Part shown: in pieces, positions 10,853 to 22,958 of the stretch | How the letters are laid out: every line of letters starts with the position of its first letter | Position numbering within the stretch: the stretch's first letter is position 1 | Assembly (NCBI GenBank): GCA_002914805.1 | Contig: JXTB01000004.1 | Location: forward strand, 468,872-532,871 | DNA: 64,000 nucleotides | Source: Parasponia andersonii | Lineage: Eukaryota; Streptophyta; Magnoliopsida; Rosales; Cannabaceae | Reading direction: 5' to 3' | Notes under the pieces: generated by a model | Told to the model about the DNA's origin: nothing | What the model saw: the letters and a program-made list of their open reading frames with translations, nothing else | Databases searched by the model: none | Program-made: the position numbers and the translations under genes

Positions 10853-12280
10853 TGAAAGATTTTTTTTAGGTATTACCAAATAATTAACTAATTGATTAAT
10901 TTTAATAATTACTTAATTATGTTGTAACACATGTATGAAAAGTTGTTGCAACAACGAGTGCATATGTTGCAATAAGAACAAGAAAATAAAGAATGAACAC
11001 AAGATGTTTTTAACGTGGTTCGGACCTCTCCTGCTCCACGGGGCCATGCCTAGAGATTAAACAAATTAGTAAAGTATAAAAATTACAAACACCAATTGAC
11101 TAACGCAATAAAAGACTCCATCTTTTCAATTACTGCAATGCGCTGTAACGACTTCACTAATCTTGTTTAGCGAGCTCCTCTCGTCTTGTTGATCCTTCAC
11201 ACGTGAACTCTCTTTACTAGTCCGGATTTGTCTCCTCCCTAAGACATATTGTTCTTCCTCCCAAAGAACAAGATGCACTCAAACAAAGTACTTAGAAAAC
11301 CCTAAAGATCTCTAAGTCACTCAATGGCCATAGAACATGCTCTATGCCTTACAAACAAAAGCTCTCTCTAAGTATATTTCTCTCAATGAAGTGCATAAAT
11401 AATTCCTTGGAGTAGTAGAGCTTTTATAGGTTAATTTTAGTCAGCTTAGTCGTCCATTGTAGTATGAATAGGCTGAAATCAAATAAAGAAAGCGTTAATA
11501 GCAAAATCAAAATCTTTCCATAAATGTTGTAATCATCCAGCAATAACTTTCTGAACAATTACTAAGAAAATGTCCAGATTCATGATTGCTCATTTGATTT
11601 GGTTTGGACACATTTTAGACAGCTGGAGATCTTTATTTAACTTGCCAAAGATTGATAATTAACCTAGAAAATCATATCTCAATTAATATCAATCAAATGC
11701 CAAGATTTAAGAAAATTAACCAATCTTTCCTTAAATATCCGGAATTGTTGCAACAGATCAGGAAATCTGATCACAATAACTCATCAAATCAAATCAATTA
11801 ACTAAAGGAAACTTAATTAATTGTTGAGCAAATTTCCAGCAATAATTAAGTACGAAAATCCTTATGAATTCTCTTCAGAAACCTGTCCAAATTCTTTGAT
11901 TAAAAAGATGCAATCAGATATCAATTAAGGACAAAAGGATGAGGAAATAATCAATGATATATATGGTAAATATAAAAGGAATTAATTGAAAATTAATAAG
12001 AAAAATATCCTATACAGCTATGCACTAAATTCTATTTATATTTCACCTATATTATCACCAGAATTATTAAATATGGAAACAAAACACGTTTGGGCACATT
12101 CTAGAAGGTTTTCATATAAAGAAAAACGCAAGTTTCAGTTGTTGTAAAACCAACACTTATTGTAACAACATTAGACTTGTTGTAACAACTTTAGACTTGT
12201 TATAACAACATCTTCTTCTTTTTATCAACTTGAGTTCTCAAAACTTTGCCACTTAGAATGCCAAAGTTTTGGACTTAACA
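10853..12280 (-). repeat. 5' LTR of SIRE-like element
   Basis: Partner of 1219-2644, with the same TG...CA ends on the element strand. It carries the element promoter region and shares the GTTGYAACA palindrome series with the left copy. The pair differs by roughly 8% over the first 200 bases by eye. Confidence 0.95.
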
Positions 12281-13262
12281 GTACATTAGATGTGATATGT
12301 ATAACATGACCATCCATTATAACATGCCATTCATTATACCCACTTATAGTCATTTATGAATGTCATGCATACATATCATATTCATGCTAAAATACTTTAG
12401 TTAGAATATGACTAATTTAATTAGATTAAATAATTAGATAGGAATAAAAAAATTGAATAATGTGATTTAAATTTAATAGTTAAATATTGGTAGTATCACA
12501 CTTATTTAATTTAGGCTATCTTTATTAATTAGATTAATTAGATTAGCCAAACTATTTCTATAATAATAAATTTAGATTTTTAGCAAATCTAGTAATTTAT
12601 TTAGGACCAATAAGATTGAACTAATAGATTAACCTAGAAAATTATATTAGATATAATAACTAGGTTAAATAAAACATTAGATGTTTATTTGTAAAAACAC
12701 ATAAGATTTTAAATAATGAATGGGAGAGGGGTATATGACTATATATCCCACGGTCTCCATTATTAATTAAGTATCGTGAGATTTAATTGGCGCCTGGAGA
12801 TGTTTAGATTTCGCCCTCCCTATGGAGGGTGTCCATTTAAATTACTAACAAGGCTTAATTTCCAAGAGATAGGATTTTAGAATGTATTTCAAAATTGATC
12901 TACCCTACGTCGGAAATTTTGAGTTAAGTTGCTAAAATCTGAAATAATAGATTACTCTCATGAGGATACAATTAAATTGTTAATAGTATCCTGACCATAA
13001 AACGGTAATTAATAAATAAAAGAAAGTATGAGATATTTTGATGTTTTATTTATTAATTGAGAATGTCTCAATTCAATTAATAATTATGTGACCTATCCTA
13101 TGACAGCACCTAATTAGAGAAAATTGAATTACCGTAGAATTAGTAAATAAGTTTATATGTTTACTTACTTGCATCATACATCACATTTACTATTCTGAAT
13201 TCTTTGTGATATTTATTTTCAAATATGTTGAATGTTATTTTATTTATTTAATTTCAGCAAAC
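12281..13262 (+). other. Leader of outer copia element, second part
   Basis: Continuation of the leader split by the SIRE-like insertion, AT-rich and without coding potential. It includes the short inverted segment CCCTCCCTATGGAGGG near 12816-12831. Together with 427-1218 the leader is about 1.8 kb, long for copia, so other old insertions may be hidden in it. Confidence 0.65.
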
Positions 13263-14474
13263 ATGTCAATCTCGAATCCCATTATTGCTTTACTTGCAAA
13301 TGAAAAATTAACTAGAGATAATTTTATCAAGTGAAAAAGTAATATGAACATGAGGACTACAAGTTTGTGCTTAAGGAGGAATATTCTCCACAACCCGCTG
13401 CTAATGCTACTCGTGTTGTATGAGAAATCTATGAAAAATGGACTCATGCTAATGATAAAGATCGCTGCTACATGTTAGCAGGTATGACCGACGTGCTTAG
13501 AGCTAAGCACGAAAAGATGGAGACTGCTTATGAGATAATGGAGTCTCTTCAGGCCATGTTTGGGCAACAATCTGATCAGTCTCACCATGACACCATTAAA
13601 AAGGCTATGAACGTGAAGATGAAGAAAAGAACTCCAGTGAGAGATTATGTTTTGAACATGATCAATTATTTTGGAGAGGCTGAAGTTCACGGGGCTATGA
13701 TCGATGACTACACCAAAGTGAGTATGATTTTGGAATCACTCTCACCTGATTTTCTTCAGTTCAAGAGCAACTATGTTATGAACAAGTTAAATTATATGAT
13801 GAGTCAACTGCTCAATGAACTGCAAACCTTCGAATCGATATTGAAAGATAAAGGTAAATATAGTTTAGCAACTGTTGCTGAAGCACATGCTACAGAAGAA
13901 AATCCCTCTACCTCTAACAAAAATAAAAAGAGGAAGAACAAGGGTGCCTTTGGGTCTAAGCCTAAAAAAAGCAAGAAGGGCAACACGAGCACCAAGAAGA
14001 ATAACTCCAAGGACAAAAAGCCTCAGGGAAAATGTTTTCACTGCGGAGTTGAAGGGCATTGGAAAAGAAACTGTAACAAGTATCTCTCCGAATTGAAAGA
14101 GAAAAAGAAAGGTAAATATGATTTACTTGTTTTAGAAGCTTGTTTAGTGCAGGAAGATTTATTTGATATATCTCCCTGGATAGTTGATTCAGGAGCCACT
14201 AATCATATTTGTTCTTCTTTTCAGATACTTAGTTCTTCAAGGGAGCTTACCGACGGGGAATTAATGATGAGAGTAGGCAATGGAGCTAAAGTTTCGGCAA
14301 AAGCAGTAGGAGTCGTCCGTCTTTATTTTAGGAATAAATTTTTGTTATTGAACAATATTTATTTTATTCTTAATTTTCGTAGGAATTTGATTTCTATTTC
14401 AAGACTATTTGAACAAATGTTTGGTGTTTCTTTTCTTAATAATGAGATTATTATTTCTAGAAATAGTTTAAATA
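13263..14474 (+). pseudogene. Copia gag and protease of outer element
   Basis: Starts at ATG 13263 (MSISNPI, then LTRDNFIK). Two in-frame stops before 13440 replace Trp and Arg codons. From 13472 the frame is open to the gap. It shows the UBN2-type gag region (YEIMESLQAMFG, RDYVLNMINYF, SMILESLSPDF), a Lys/Ser-rich stretch, an intact zinc knuckle CFHCGVEGHWKRNC (CX2CX4HX4C) near 14034-14075, and the intact protease site WIVDSGATNHI near 14179-14211. The frame runs into the assembly gap. The protein would form the particle and cut the polyprotein. The stops mark it as a pseudogene. Confidence 0.9.
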
Positions 14475-14728
14475 NNNNNNNNNNNNNNNNNNNNNNNNNN
14501 NNNNNNNNNNNNNNNNNNNNNNNNNNNNNNNNNNNNNNNNNNNNNNNNNNNNNNNNNNNNNNNNNNNNNNNNNNNNNNNNNNNNNNNNNNNNNNNNNNNN
14601 NNNNNNNNNNNNNNNNNNNNNNNNNNNNNNNNNNNNNNNNNNNNNNNNNNNNNNNNNNNNNNNNNNNNNNNNNNNNNNNNNNNNNNNNNNNNNNNNNNNN
14701 NNNNNNNNNNNNNNNNNNNNNNNNNNNN
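14475..14728. other. Assembly gap (254 N)
   Basis: A run of 254 N. It falls between the protease/pre-integrase part of the outer copia element and a minus-strand LTR, and so hides one boundary of that LTR insertion and possibly more. Confidence 1.
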
Positions 14729-15960
14729 CCCTAGTCCAATTAGGATTGGGCTTGTTCTCCAATTTGGGCTTTGGGTGTATTTTTATAAATATGTCCAACT
14801 CATGAAATTTATTTATAAAAATACTAAATTCTATGTAGAATCATTATTTTACACAGTTTCATGAAACTAATTTCACAAATACCACCAACAAATTAATGAG
14901 CTTAATTGAGCTAGACAAGGGCCCTAATGGATCCAAATAATCTAAGCTCCAATAATATGATAAATACATAATAACTCTTATTATGGTAGTTATATAAATA
15001 TTATTAGTAAAGGGGACACTTCACTAAAGGCCTAATACTGCACTCTTAGATTAAATGTCATGCCTTTTATAGAGATTTAATTAACTAACCTTGATTAATC
15101 GATCTATTTAGCATATTCTATACCACATATAGAATCCCTATACAATGCCGTAGTTAGATAGGTGAAATTACTGTAATACTCTTCCAACACCTATTTACCT
15201 TTAAGTTACCATCTTTCTATCAAGGAATAATGTTATTGATAATTTTGTTCTCAATAGCTATTTAGACAAAATTATCAACCAATTAACAAAGTGAATACTA
15301 AGATCTTAGATTTAATTATTCCATGAATCTTAAAAGAACCTAAAGTGATATTAATGTATAGTGTCCTTAACTATTTGGTGTTCCCACTAATTCATAAGCC
15401 ATAACCTCTAATACGCCAGAGTTCACCTCTAATTTCATAGAGTTAGTCTTTTAACAAATCAAAAAGCTATAACCCATGAAAGCAAGTCTAGTCAAACATC
15501 AAGGATTAAGATCTATATGCTAAGAGCTAGTTTGTGATAATATAAGAATTGAGTTACGACACTCCAATTCTTTATATTACCTGGTCCAGTTTAATACACA
15601 TAACTTGTTTATGTTGTATTAGCATTTCCATCAGAAGTCAAATACATCAACGATTTGAGACACGTCATTCCTGTTGAGATAGGCAAACACTACAACTTAT
15701 ATTAAATAAAGTATTCCATCTTTATTTACAGATTGTTAACTACTTCATTTAGACTTAAATAAAGAAACAAATCTTTCCATAATTAACACTTAATCATGTT
15801 TGTTTCTTTATACATATATAAAGTCATGGAATCTTTTTCAGATAAATAAACTATTCAACTAAGATAGTTAATCTAGTAAATATCATAATTACATATAAGA
15901 AAATGTTGTTTATACTCAAAAGGGTAAAATTAGAAATTTTTTAGGGCAAAAATCCCAACA
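14729..15960 (-). repeat. Copia LTR inserted in outer pol gene
   Basis: On the minus strand it starts TGTTGGGATTTTTGCCCTA, a classic copia LTR start, at 15960. The host element's coding sequence resumes at 15961 (DIYLWHLRLG). At least 1232 bp is visible and the other end is inside the gap. No internal retrotransposon genes are visible, so a solo LTR is likely, but an assembly collapse of a whole element in the gap cannot be excluded. Confidence 0.75.
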
Positions 15961-16800
15961 GACGATATATATCTTTGGCACCTTAGGTTAGGACGTATCA
16001 ATCTAGATAGGATAAACAGACTTATAAAGGATGGTCCTTTAAGAGAGTTAAAAGTTGGCACTCTACCAGTTTGTGAATCTTGTCTAGAAGGGAAAATGAC
16101 TAAGTGACCTTTCTCAGCAAAGGGTGAAAGGGCCAAAAAACCCATTGAGCTTGTGCATAGTGATGGATTTGGTCCATTAAATGTACAAGCAAGATGTGGT
16201 TATGAATACTTTGTCACATTTATTGATGATTATTCACGATATGGATAAGTGTACCCAATGCAAAGAAAATCTGAAACCTTTGAAAAATTCAAAGAATTCA
16301 CAACAGAAGCTGAAAAGCAATTAAGTAAGTCATTAAAACTCTTCGATCAGACCAAGGAGGTGAATACCTTGATAATGAATTCAAGTATCACTCACTGGAG
16401 AATGGCATCCTATCCCAACTCACAACACCTGGAACATCACAACAAAATGGTGTTGCAGAAAGGAGAAAACGAACGTTGCTTGATATGGTTAGATCAATGT
16501 TGAGCTACTCTTCCCTACCTCTCTCATTCTGGGGTTATGCATTACAAATCATTATTTACATTATGAATGTAGTACATTCCAAGTCTATCCAAAAGATACC
16601 TTTAGAGTTGTAGAATGAGCGCAAACCTAGTTTACGTCACATCCGCATATGGGGATGCCTAGCACATGTACTGAAAGGAAAAACTGGGAAGCTAGAACTA
16701 TGTACAGAGGTTTGTTTATTTGTAGGTTATCCAAAAGGCACAAGAGGAGTTCTGTTTTATAGTACTCAAGAGAAAAAAGTATTTCTATCGACAAATGCCA
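15961..16800 (+). pseudogene. Copia integrase of outer element
   Basis: Resumes in frame with YLWHLRLGRINLDRI and VCESCLEGKMTK, the GAG-pre-integrase zinc region, then ELVHSDGFGPL (first catalytic Asp) and YFVTFIDDYSRYG. After 16250 the frame shifts several times, but conserved words still show: VYPMQRKSETFEKFKEF, a damaged second Asp region (SDQ at 16346-16354 reads FDQT), and an NGVAERRKRT-like stretch near 16443. Stops and frameshifts are scattered throughout, so it is inactive. Confidence 0.85.
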
Positions 16801-16820
16801 CTTTTCTTGAAAATGACTAT

Positions 16821-18240
16821 ATGATAGATTTCAAATCTCGAAGTAAAGTTGTACTAGAGGAATTACTTTCTGATCAGATCAGACCACAACCAACAACAGT
16901 TGTTGAACAACAAAATTATGAGACCACTATTCCAGATCAGAATACCTTGGTAACTCGACGTAGAAGGAGGTTTATTAGACTACCTGCTCGCTATAGGGAA
17001 GTTGGAGAAGTACATGTTATTGTTTCTGATAGTAGCCAAGATGACCCATTGATATACAAGCATGCAACAAAAGATTCTGATAAGGAAAAATGGCAAGAGG
17101 TTATGTACCAAGAAATGGAATCTATGTATTCCAATTATATCTGGGAGCTTTTCGATCCACCTAAAGATGTCAGGCCCATTGGATGTAAATGGATCTATAA
17201 AAGAAAAAAAGTTGTGGATGAAAAAGTTGAAACGTTCAAGGCAAGGTTAGTGGCAAAAGGTTATACCCAAAAATTGGGAGTTGATTATGAAGAGACTTTC
17301 TCGCCAGTAGCCATGCTTAAATCTATACGTATCCTTTTATCCATTGCCACATGTTTAGACTATGAAATATGACAAATAGACGTCAAGACAACTTTTTTGA
17401 ATGGCTATCTTGAAGAAAGCATCTATATGGTGCAACCAAAATATTTTGTAGCTAAAGGCCAAGAGCAGAAAGTTTGTAAGCTACCTAGGTCCATTTATGG
17501 ATTTAAGCAAGCTTCAAGATCATGGAATCTAAGATTTTATGAGACGATTAAATCTTATGGTTTTGATTAAAATGTTGATGAACCTTGTGTTTAGAAGTAC
17601 ATCAAAGACAAGAAAGTGGTCTTCCTAGTTCTTTATGTAGATATGATATTTTGCTCATTGGGAATAATGTGGAAATATTATCTAATGCAAAGAAGTGGCT
17701 AGCCGAGTAATTTCAAATGAAAGATTTGGGAGAAGCAAGTTATATGCTTGGGATCCAAATTATTCGAGATCACAAGAACATGCTTTTGGCACTGTCTCAA
17801 GCATCTTATATTGATAAGGTGCTCATTTATTTTTCGATGTAAAACTCCAAGAAAGGATAGTTACCTTCTTGGCATGGAGTTATCCTTTCCAAAGAGCAAT
17901 GTCCGAAGACACCTCAAGAGGAAGAGGATATGAGGCGAGTTCCTTATGCATCTGCAGTTGGCAGCCTTATGTATGCCATGTTGTGTACTAGACCTGATAT
18001 ATGCTACGTAGTATAGATAGTTAGTCGTTTTCAATCAAATCCAGGATTAGATCACTGGATAGCGGTGAAGCATATTCTCAAGTATCTAAGGAGAACGAGA
18101 AATTATATGCTGGTTTATTCAAGTCATGATTTGATACCTTCTGGTTACACTGATTCTGATTTTCAATTAGACAAAGATACTCAAAAGTCGATATCTGGGT
18201 CAGTGTTCACTCTTGGTGGAGGAGTCGTTGTCTAGAGAAG
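16821..18240 (+). pseudogene. Copia RT and truncated RNase H of outer element
   Basis: The RT N-terminal half is open at 16821-17372 (WQEVMYQEMESM, PIGCKWIYKRK, FKARLVAKGYTQ, YEETFSPVAMLKSIRI). It then continues through stops with IDVKTTFLNGYLEESIYM and SIYGFKQASRSW. The catalytic YVDD is damaged near 17631-17643, where LYVD is followed by a frameshift. The tail has RPDICYVV, HILKYLRR and YTDSDFQLDKDTQKSISG from early RNase H. It then stops about 50 bp before the polypurine tract, so most of RNase H is deleted. Confidence 0.88.
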
Positions 18241-18275
18241 TGTTAAATATACAAGCATGTCTCACATGCTTTAGG

Positions 18276-18287
18276 CAAGTAGGAGAT
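18276..18287 (+). promoter_or_regulatory. Polypurine tract of outer copia element
   Basis: AAGTAGGAGATT immediately precedes the 3' LTR start TGTTAGGG. This is the normal copia plus-strand primer position. Confidence 0.85.
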
Positions 18288-20145
18288 TGTTAGGGTTTAT
18301 GCCCTAAAAGCATGTATATTTTGGATATTTGCTGAATTAATAAAATGACATTTTTCTATTTGAATTTGTGCATAATTTATATGTCTTTAAATATCGGAAA
18401 ATCCTTAGTTTATTTATGTGACTACAAATTTAGTATATAAGTGTTATATATATGAGGATTAAATTTATGGATAATAAACTAAATATAGTCCATAATAATT
18501 AATTAAAGTTTGGGATCTTTAATTAAATATTATTAATACAATCCATTAACATTGAGAATACAATAGTCTTATCCGGACTATTGATGTGTTGCCATCACAA
18601 TGGAGGTACTTTATATAATTTGATTATGTAGGACTGGACCAAACATGATTTGAATCTCACATAAATTCCATTAACTATTGAGAGTTTAAATAATATCACT
18701 AGATGATCATATGCAGATCAATCTTAATCCTGAGTAGTTATAGACTCCTATTTATAACATTATGTTCTTTAACATACTTGTTAAATGTTTGTTTTTTAAA
18801 TAGACCGAAATACTTGTATCTTAGGAGTATGATGAGATGAATAGCTGGGAATGTAACTTACAGATAAGGAATCCATTTCTTCTATTAGGAAGCTAGAAAG
18901 ATGACTCTCTTGTGTATTGATTCAGGACTTGAACAGTTTGAGTACTCAATTTATAATATATTTATAAATTAATTGTTCATTAAAGAATCAATGGTACATA
19001 AGGATAAAGATGTAATTGAAGAGGTAAACAGAATATAATCTAGCTCTAATTATGAATTATCTATGGAGGATTGAACTAAATGTAATGATTAAATCGATGG
19101 ACTGCTCGATATTTTTTGAATAAATTAATTTTGTAATTTCAAGAGTGCAATTCCAGATTTTTAGTGGAGTAATACAGGAATTGATAAATTAGAAAAATTA
19201 ATTAAAGAGTTTAACTAATTGTCATAATTTATTGGAGCTTGAATTACAGGTCCATAGGTCCCCAATTCCACCTCTTACAAACACTGTACTGGATATTACA
19301 TTAATCTGTTGCTGCACACTCTGTCTAGATAAATAGTTTATCTATATGTAATTAATAATTGTTATTAATTAATTAATTTTGAATTAATTAATTTAAATTT
19401 ATGGAGGGATAAGTTTCCTAATTTGTTTAAATTTTGAATTTAAAATATCTAATTATCAGATAATTAGATAAATAGAAATTGGGAAACTGACTAAAAGCAA
19501 AACACTCTTTTTTGAAAGAGTGAATTATCTGCTAGTTTATATATATATATATATATTAATTAATTGATTAGATCGTATATATATATATAATTATGTTTAC
19601 TAAAAAAAATAAAAAAAAGGAAACTTACGTTTCCTAAGTAACATTTTTTTTAAGTTTATATATTATATATATATATATATATATATTAATTTGATTAATA
19701 TATTATTAAATAGTTTAATAAGTATATATATATATATATATATAAAGTGAAACCCTAGCAGGATACATACTGCGTATTATTTTCAATAGAGCTTCCATAA
19801 ACTAGAGAGAAAAAGTAGAGAGTCTTCCTATTCTCTATAGAACAAACCCTTACAATCTCATGTGTTAAGAAATTGTAAAGGCCTAAACTGTGAGTTTAAG
19901 AGATTGTATGCAACATCCACACGTTCATCCAGTTGTGCTTGAGGTTTGGATTAAAAGATCGTGATTTAAAAAATAGTAAAGCTAGGATTTGCTGATAGAC
20001 TATAAGAGGTATTAGATCTATTCTCTTTCTTTATTGCTATTTACTATGAATTAATACTATGCACTCATATAGTAAATTGTTTTGAGAAAATTTTTTATTA
20101 TTCTTAGGCCAATCTTTCGTTGCGAAAATCGTTTTAATTCCAACA
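18288..20145 (+). repeat. 3' LTR of outer copia element
   Basis: Begins TGTTAGGGTTTATGCCCTA and ends TTCCAACA, 1858 bp. The last 411 bases match the window start. It contains several TA microsatellites (near 19535, 19667 and 19722). Followed by CTCTC at 20146-20150, which would be the target duplication; its partner is outside the window. Confidence 0.93.
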
Positions 20146-20846
20146 CTCTCTTCACTTGATATCTGAACAAGAATGCTAAGCCTTGTGTTACTGTGTGAAA
20201 ACATAAGTGACCTCATCGCGACTAATAAACGAAGCTATTATTGCATAAAAGTAGAACTATCATGCATATTGCAAGCAGAAGTATTAAAAAAAACAAAGGT
20301 TCCATTTTTCGAAACTCAAGTGTGTGCATTTTGGGAGCTCATGTTCAGAGGACTCTAAGGTCTAAAAAACAATCCAACAAGGTCCTGATGTGCATCTAAG
20401 TTCAGAATCAATACCAAAAGGGGCTTGAGTCAAGGAAAAATGGAATTTATATATATGTACCACAAGCTATCCAAATGAAACAAGAGATCTGCAACTTGCT
20501 CATCAATGGTGAAAAATAGCCTATTTGGTGTCTCTGATTTCAAGCCTAAGGATTCTAGAATTGACATCTACTATTTAAGGCTTTTATTATATATTCTATG
20601 GCTTCCATTAATGCTCCAGATCAGCACCAAAATCAAGCACCACACAAAAGAAAAAAAAGAAGAAGAACCCATTTATTTGACAACAAATTATGTACATTTA
20701 TGTTTTCTTAAGTGTTTGCAGAACTCATTATATACCTTCAGATTCGAATTGATATCAATGCACAGAATCAAATCCATATAATAAGGGAATAAAGAAAGAG
20801 TTTTAAAGCTTACTATTTTTCGCATAAATAGAGTGTGAAGGCTATA
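20146..20846. other. Unassigned sequence between two elements
   Basis: About 700 bp without a recognisable gene. Before the gypsy insertion it was contiguous with the sequence now at 26821. It has ordinary composition and no clear repeat. Confidence 0.5.
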
Positions 20847-21501
20847 TGTCATGACCCTAGCCTCAAACTAGACAATCGTGCGACACTTAGCACAGTCTGT
20901 CGCACTAAGTCAGCCTACTAATACTCAAGAAAGGAATTAGAGTAAGCTTTTGAGACAAAGTGGTAAGGATAAGAGAGTTTAGGTGAATGAAAGCTTTGTA
21001 TTTCTCTTAGAATGCTTAGAACTCTCAAAAATGGGACTTGTCCACAAATGAACCCAAGGGGTCCTTTATATAGGCAAAGCCTAAACCACCCAAGGGTTAG
21101 GATCGTGCCAAGTGTTATGATCTTACAAAGGGTCTAGATTATTCTTAACTAAAGTTATAATATCTACAAAGATATTTACATAGAGAATTCTAGAACAAAA
21201 CATGGTCTAGATCCTTCTAAGAGGTTCACCCACCATCTTGGCTCTTCTAAGTCATTCTAGGAGCTTTTAGGACCGTCCAACCTATCTAGCATCATCTGGC
21301 CTTGTCTAGAGCCTTTTAGGACTTAGTAGCACCAACTAGAGTCTTATAGCACGGCCAAGACCTCTCTTGATTACTCTAGAAGTGTCTACCATGTTCTAGG
21401 GTCTTCCTCAATCTTTTTGGATGAGTAGTATATATAGAGGACCTTAGAGCCATGAGCAATAACATTTGGATTTTTGGGAGTCAAATGAGCGGGGTGTAAT
21501 A
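20847..21501 (-). repeat. 3' LTR of chromovirus
   Basis: Pairs with 26166-26820 at equal length. On the element strand it runs from TATTACACCCC to GGGTCATGACA. A TATA-like TATATAAAGG lies on the element strand near 21070-21080. The U3 part (21180-21400) is unusually rich in CTAG and TTCTAGAA-type words. Confidence 0.93.
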
Positions 21502-21514
21502 CCCTCCCCCACTC
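21502..21514 (-). promoter_or_regulatory. Polypurine tract of chromovirus
   Basis: The element strand reads GAGTGGGGGAGGG directly before the LTR start TATTAC. It marks the inner edge of the 3' LTR. Confidence 0.85.
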
Positions 21515-21905
21515 AAGTTCGTGATGTCCCCGTCGCGCCATCGACTTTGAACCGTTCGATATGGTTTTTGAATTGCCACAAGGCATCTTCATGCTTCCTG
21601 CTAGCCTCGGCCTCGGGCAAATTCTTCCATTTCACTAAGTATTCCCGATAATTAGGAACACCACGTCGACGGATCAAGCGATCAGCCAAGGTGCACTTTA
21701 CCTCTTTATCAAAAGAGGTTACCACCGCAGTAGGAGCCCTATTAGATTCGTCTCTTGAAGGATCTCCCTCATCTCCATGGTAGGGTTTTAGCATGCTAAC
21801 ATGGAAGACAGGGAAAATCTTTAACTTGGCAGGGAGTTGAAGCTTATAGGAGACCTTACCTACACGCTTGAGTACCGGAAATGGACCTTCGTATTTGCGC
21901 ACCAA
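21513..21905 (-). pseudogene. Integrase C-terminal tail with chromodomain
   Basis: Begins inside the gypsy integrase C-terminal domain (YEGPFPVLKRVGKVSYKLQL, then FPVFHVSMLKPYHG). After a variable linker it carries a chromodomain: ADRLIRRRGVPNYREYLVKW, KNLPEAEAS, and DALWQFKNHIERF at about residues 75-118. Chromodomains of this class bind modified histone tails and bias integration to heterochromatin. The usual WxP aromatic after EEA-S (normally Trp-Glu) reads RKHED, so one cage residue is lost. Separated by a stop near 21930 from the integrase core. Confidence 0.85.
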
Positions 21906-22061
21906 CCCTTTATGTACATTCCTTAAGGCTTAAAATTGTTGGGGCAATAACTTGACAAGGACTAAATCCCCCTCTTGATACTCAACGTGCCTTCTCTTTT
22001 TGTCGGCCCACTTTTTCATTCTTTTAGAAGCTTTGTTCAAGTATACTCTAGCCAACTCCGC
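21906..22061 (-). pseudogene. Integrase linker with stops
   Basis: The integrase frame continues here with wording such as KKWADKKRRHVEYQEGDLVL, followed by a stop at 21931-21933 and another break near 22062. It links the DDE core to the chromodomain tail. Confidence 0.65.
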
Positions 22062-22847
22062 TTATTCATGCCATGTCTTAGCAAACTTGAATGCTGCAGG
22101 ACTCTTCCCACCGTAGCTTGTCACTAAGGCATGTTGGGTCATAAGTTGATAACCTATGACTATCTCGAAGGGACTCTTGCCTGTAGACTCATTCCTCTGG
22201 AGGTTAAAGGAGAATTGGGCTATATCAAGTAATCTTGCCCAATCTTTTTGATTGACACTCACAAAGTGCCTCAAGTATAACTCCAGCAAGGCATTCACCC
22301 TTTCCGTCTGGCCATCATTTTGGAGATGAAAGCTAGTAGAAAAGTTCAAGTCTGAATCCATCAACTTGAACAATTCTGTCCAAAACCTTCCAGTGAATCG
22401 AGGAACACGATCACTTACAATGTTTGATGGGACTCTCCAAAGCTTCAAGACATGCTTCATAAAGAGCCGCACGGTCTCATTGGCAGGATAATTAGGTAAA
22501 GCAGGTATAAATGTGGCATACTTGAAGAAGCGACCAACAACCACTATAATGCTACCAAAGCCCTCTGACTTAGGCAGGCTAGTGATAAAATCCATAGAAA
22601 CACTCTCCCACAGCCTCTCAGGAATAGGGAGAGGTTCCAACAATCCGCTCAGTGATTGTTGTTCCACCTTGTCTTGTTGGCACACAAGACAAATTTGTAC
22701 ATAGGCTTCGACATCATCCCTCAGTTGAGGCCAATAGTAGATAGATTTGATAAGAGCAAGAGTACATTTCTGACCTGGGTGACCAGCCCACAAGGAATCA
22801 TGGCACTCTTTAATAAATTTTTTTCTTAAGTTATCCCACTTAGGCAC
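22062..22847 (-). pseudogene. Gypsy integrase core
   Basis: Element-strand order: a zinc-binding HHCC module with ECHDSLWAGHPG, YYWPQLRDDVEAYVQ and CLVCQQDK, then the DDE core with SVSMDFITSLPKSEG (first Asp), NIVSDRVPRFTGRFW (second Asp) and NDGQTERVNALLELYLRHF (Glu). The HPGQKCT and YYWP words are typical. All three catalytic residues are present. In-frame stops at 22846-22895 and after 22062 separate it from RNase H and the tail. Confidence 0.9.
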
Positions 22848-22958
22848 ATAGAGTTGATTGCCTTTGGCATAGAAAAGTCCATTGCTCAGCTAAAAACATC
22901 TCATCTTTCCTTCCGTTATTAGGAGCAGTAGGCTCTTTGCAAGAACATCGTGTTCCAA

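Larger units (their letters stand above)
1219..12280 (-). mobile_element. SIRE/Maximus-like Ty1-copia element, nested
   Basis: Complete 11,062-bp minus-strand element with LTRs of 1426 bp (left) and 1428 bp (right), a tRNA-iMet primer site next to the right LTR and a polypurine tract next to the left LTR. Gene order on the minus strand is gag, protease, integrase, reverse transcriptase, RNase H, then a long extra reading frame. Large size, long LTRs, the wording of the RT domain and the extra frame after pol match the SIRE/Maximus lineage. Target duplications are imperfect (GTTAC at 1214-1218 against GTACA after 12280). Stops and frameshifts break gag, protease and pol, so it is not autonomous. 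The insertion splits the leader of the older copia element. Confidence 0.95.

Noticed and set aside
1214..12285. Perfect target duplication for the SIRE-like element
   Set aside because: GTTAC on the left and GTACA on the right do not match; a one-base loss could explain it but is not shown.
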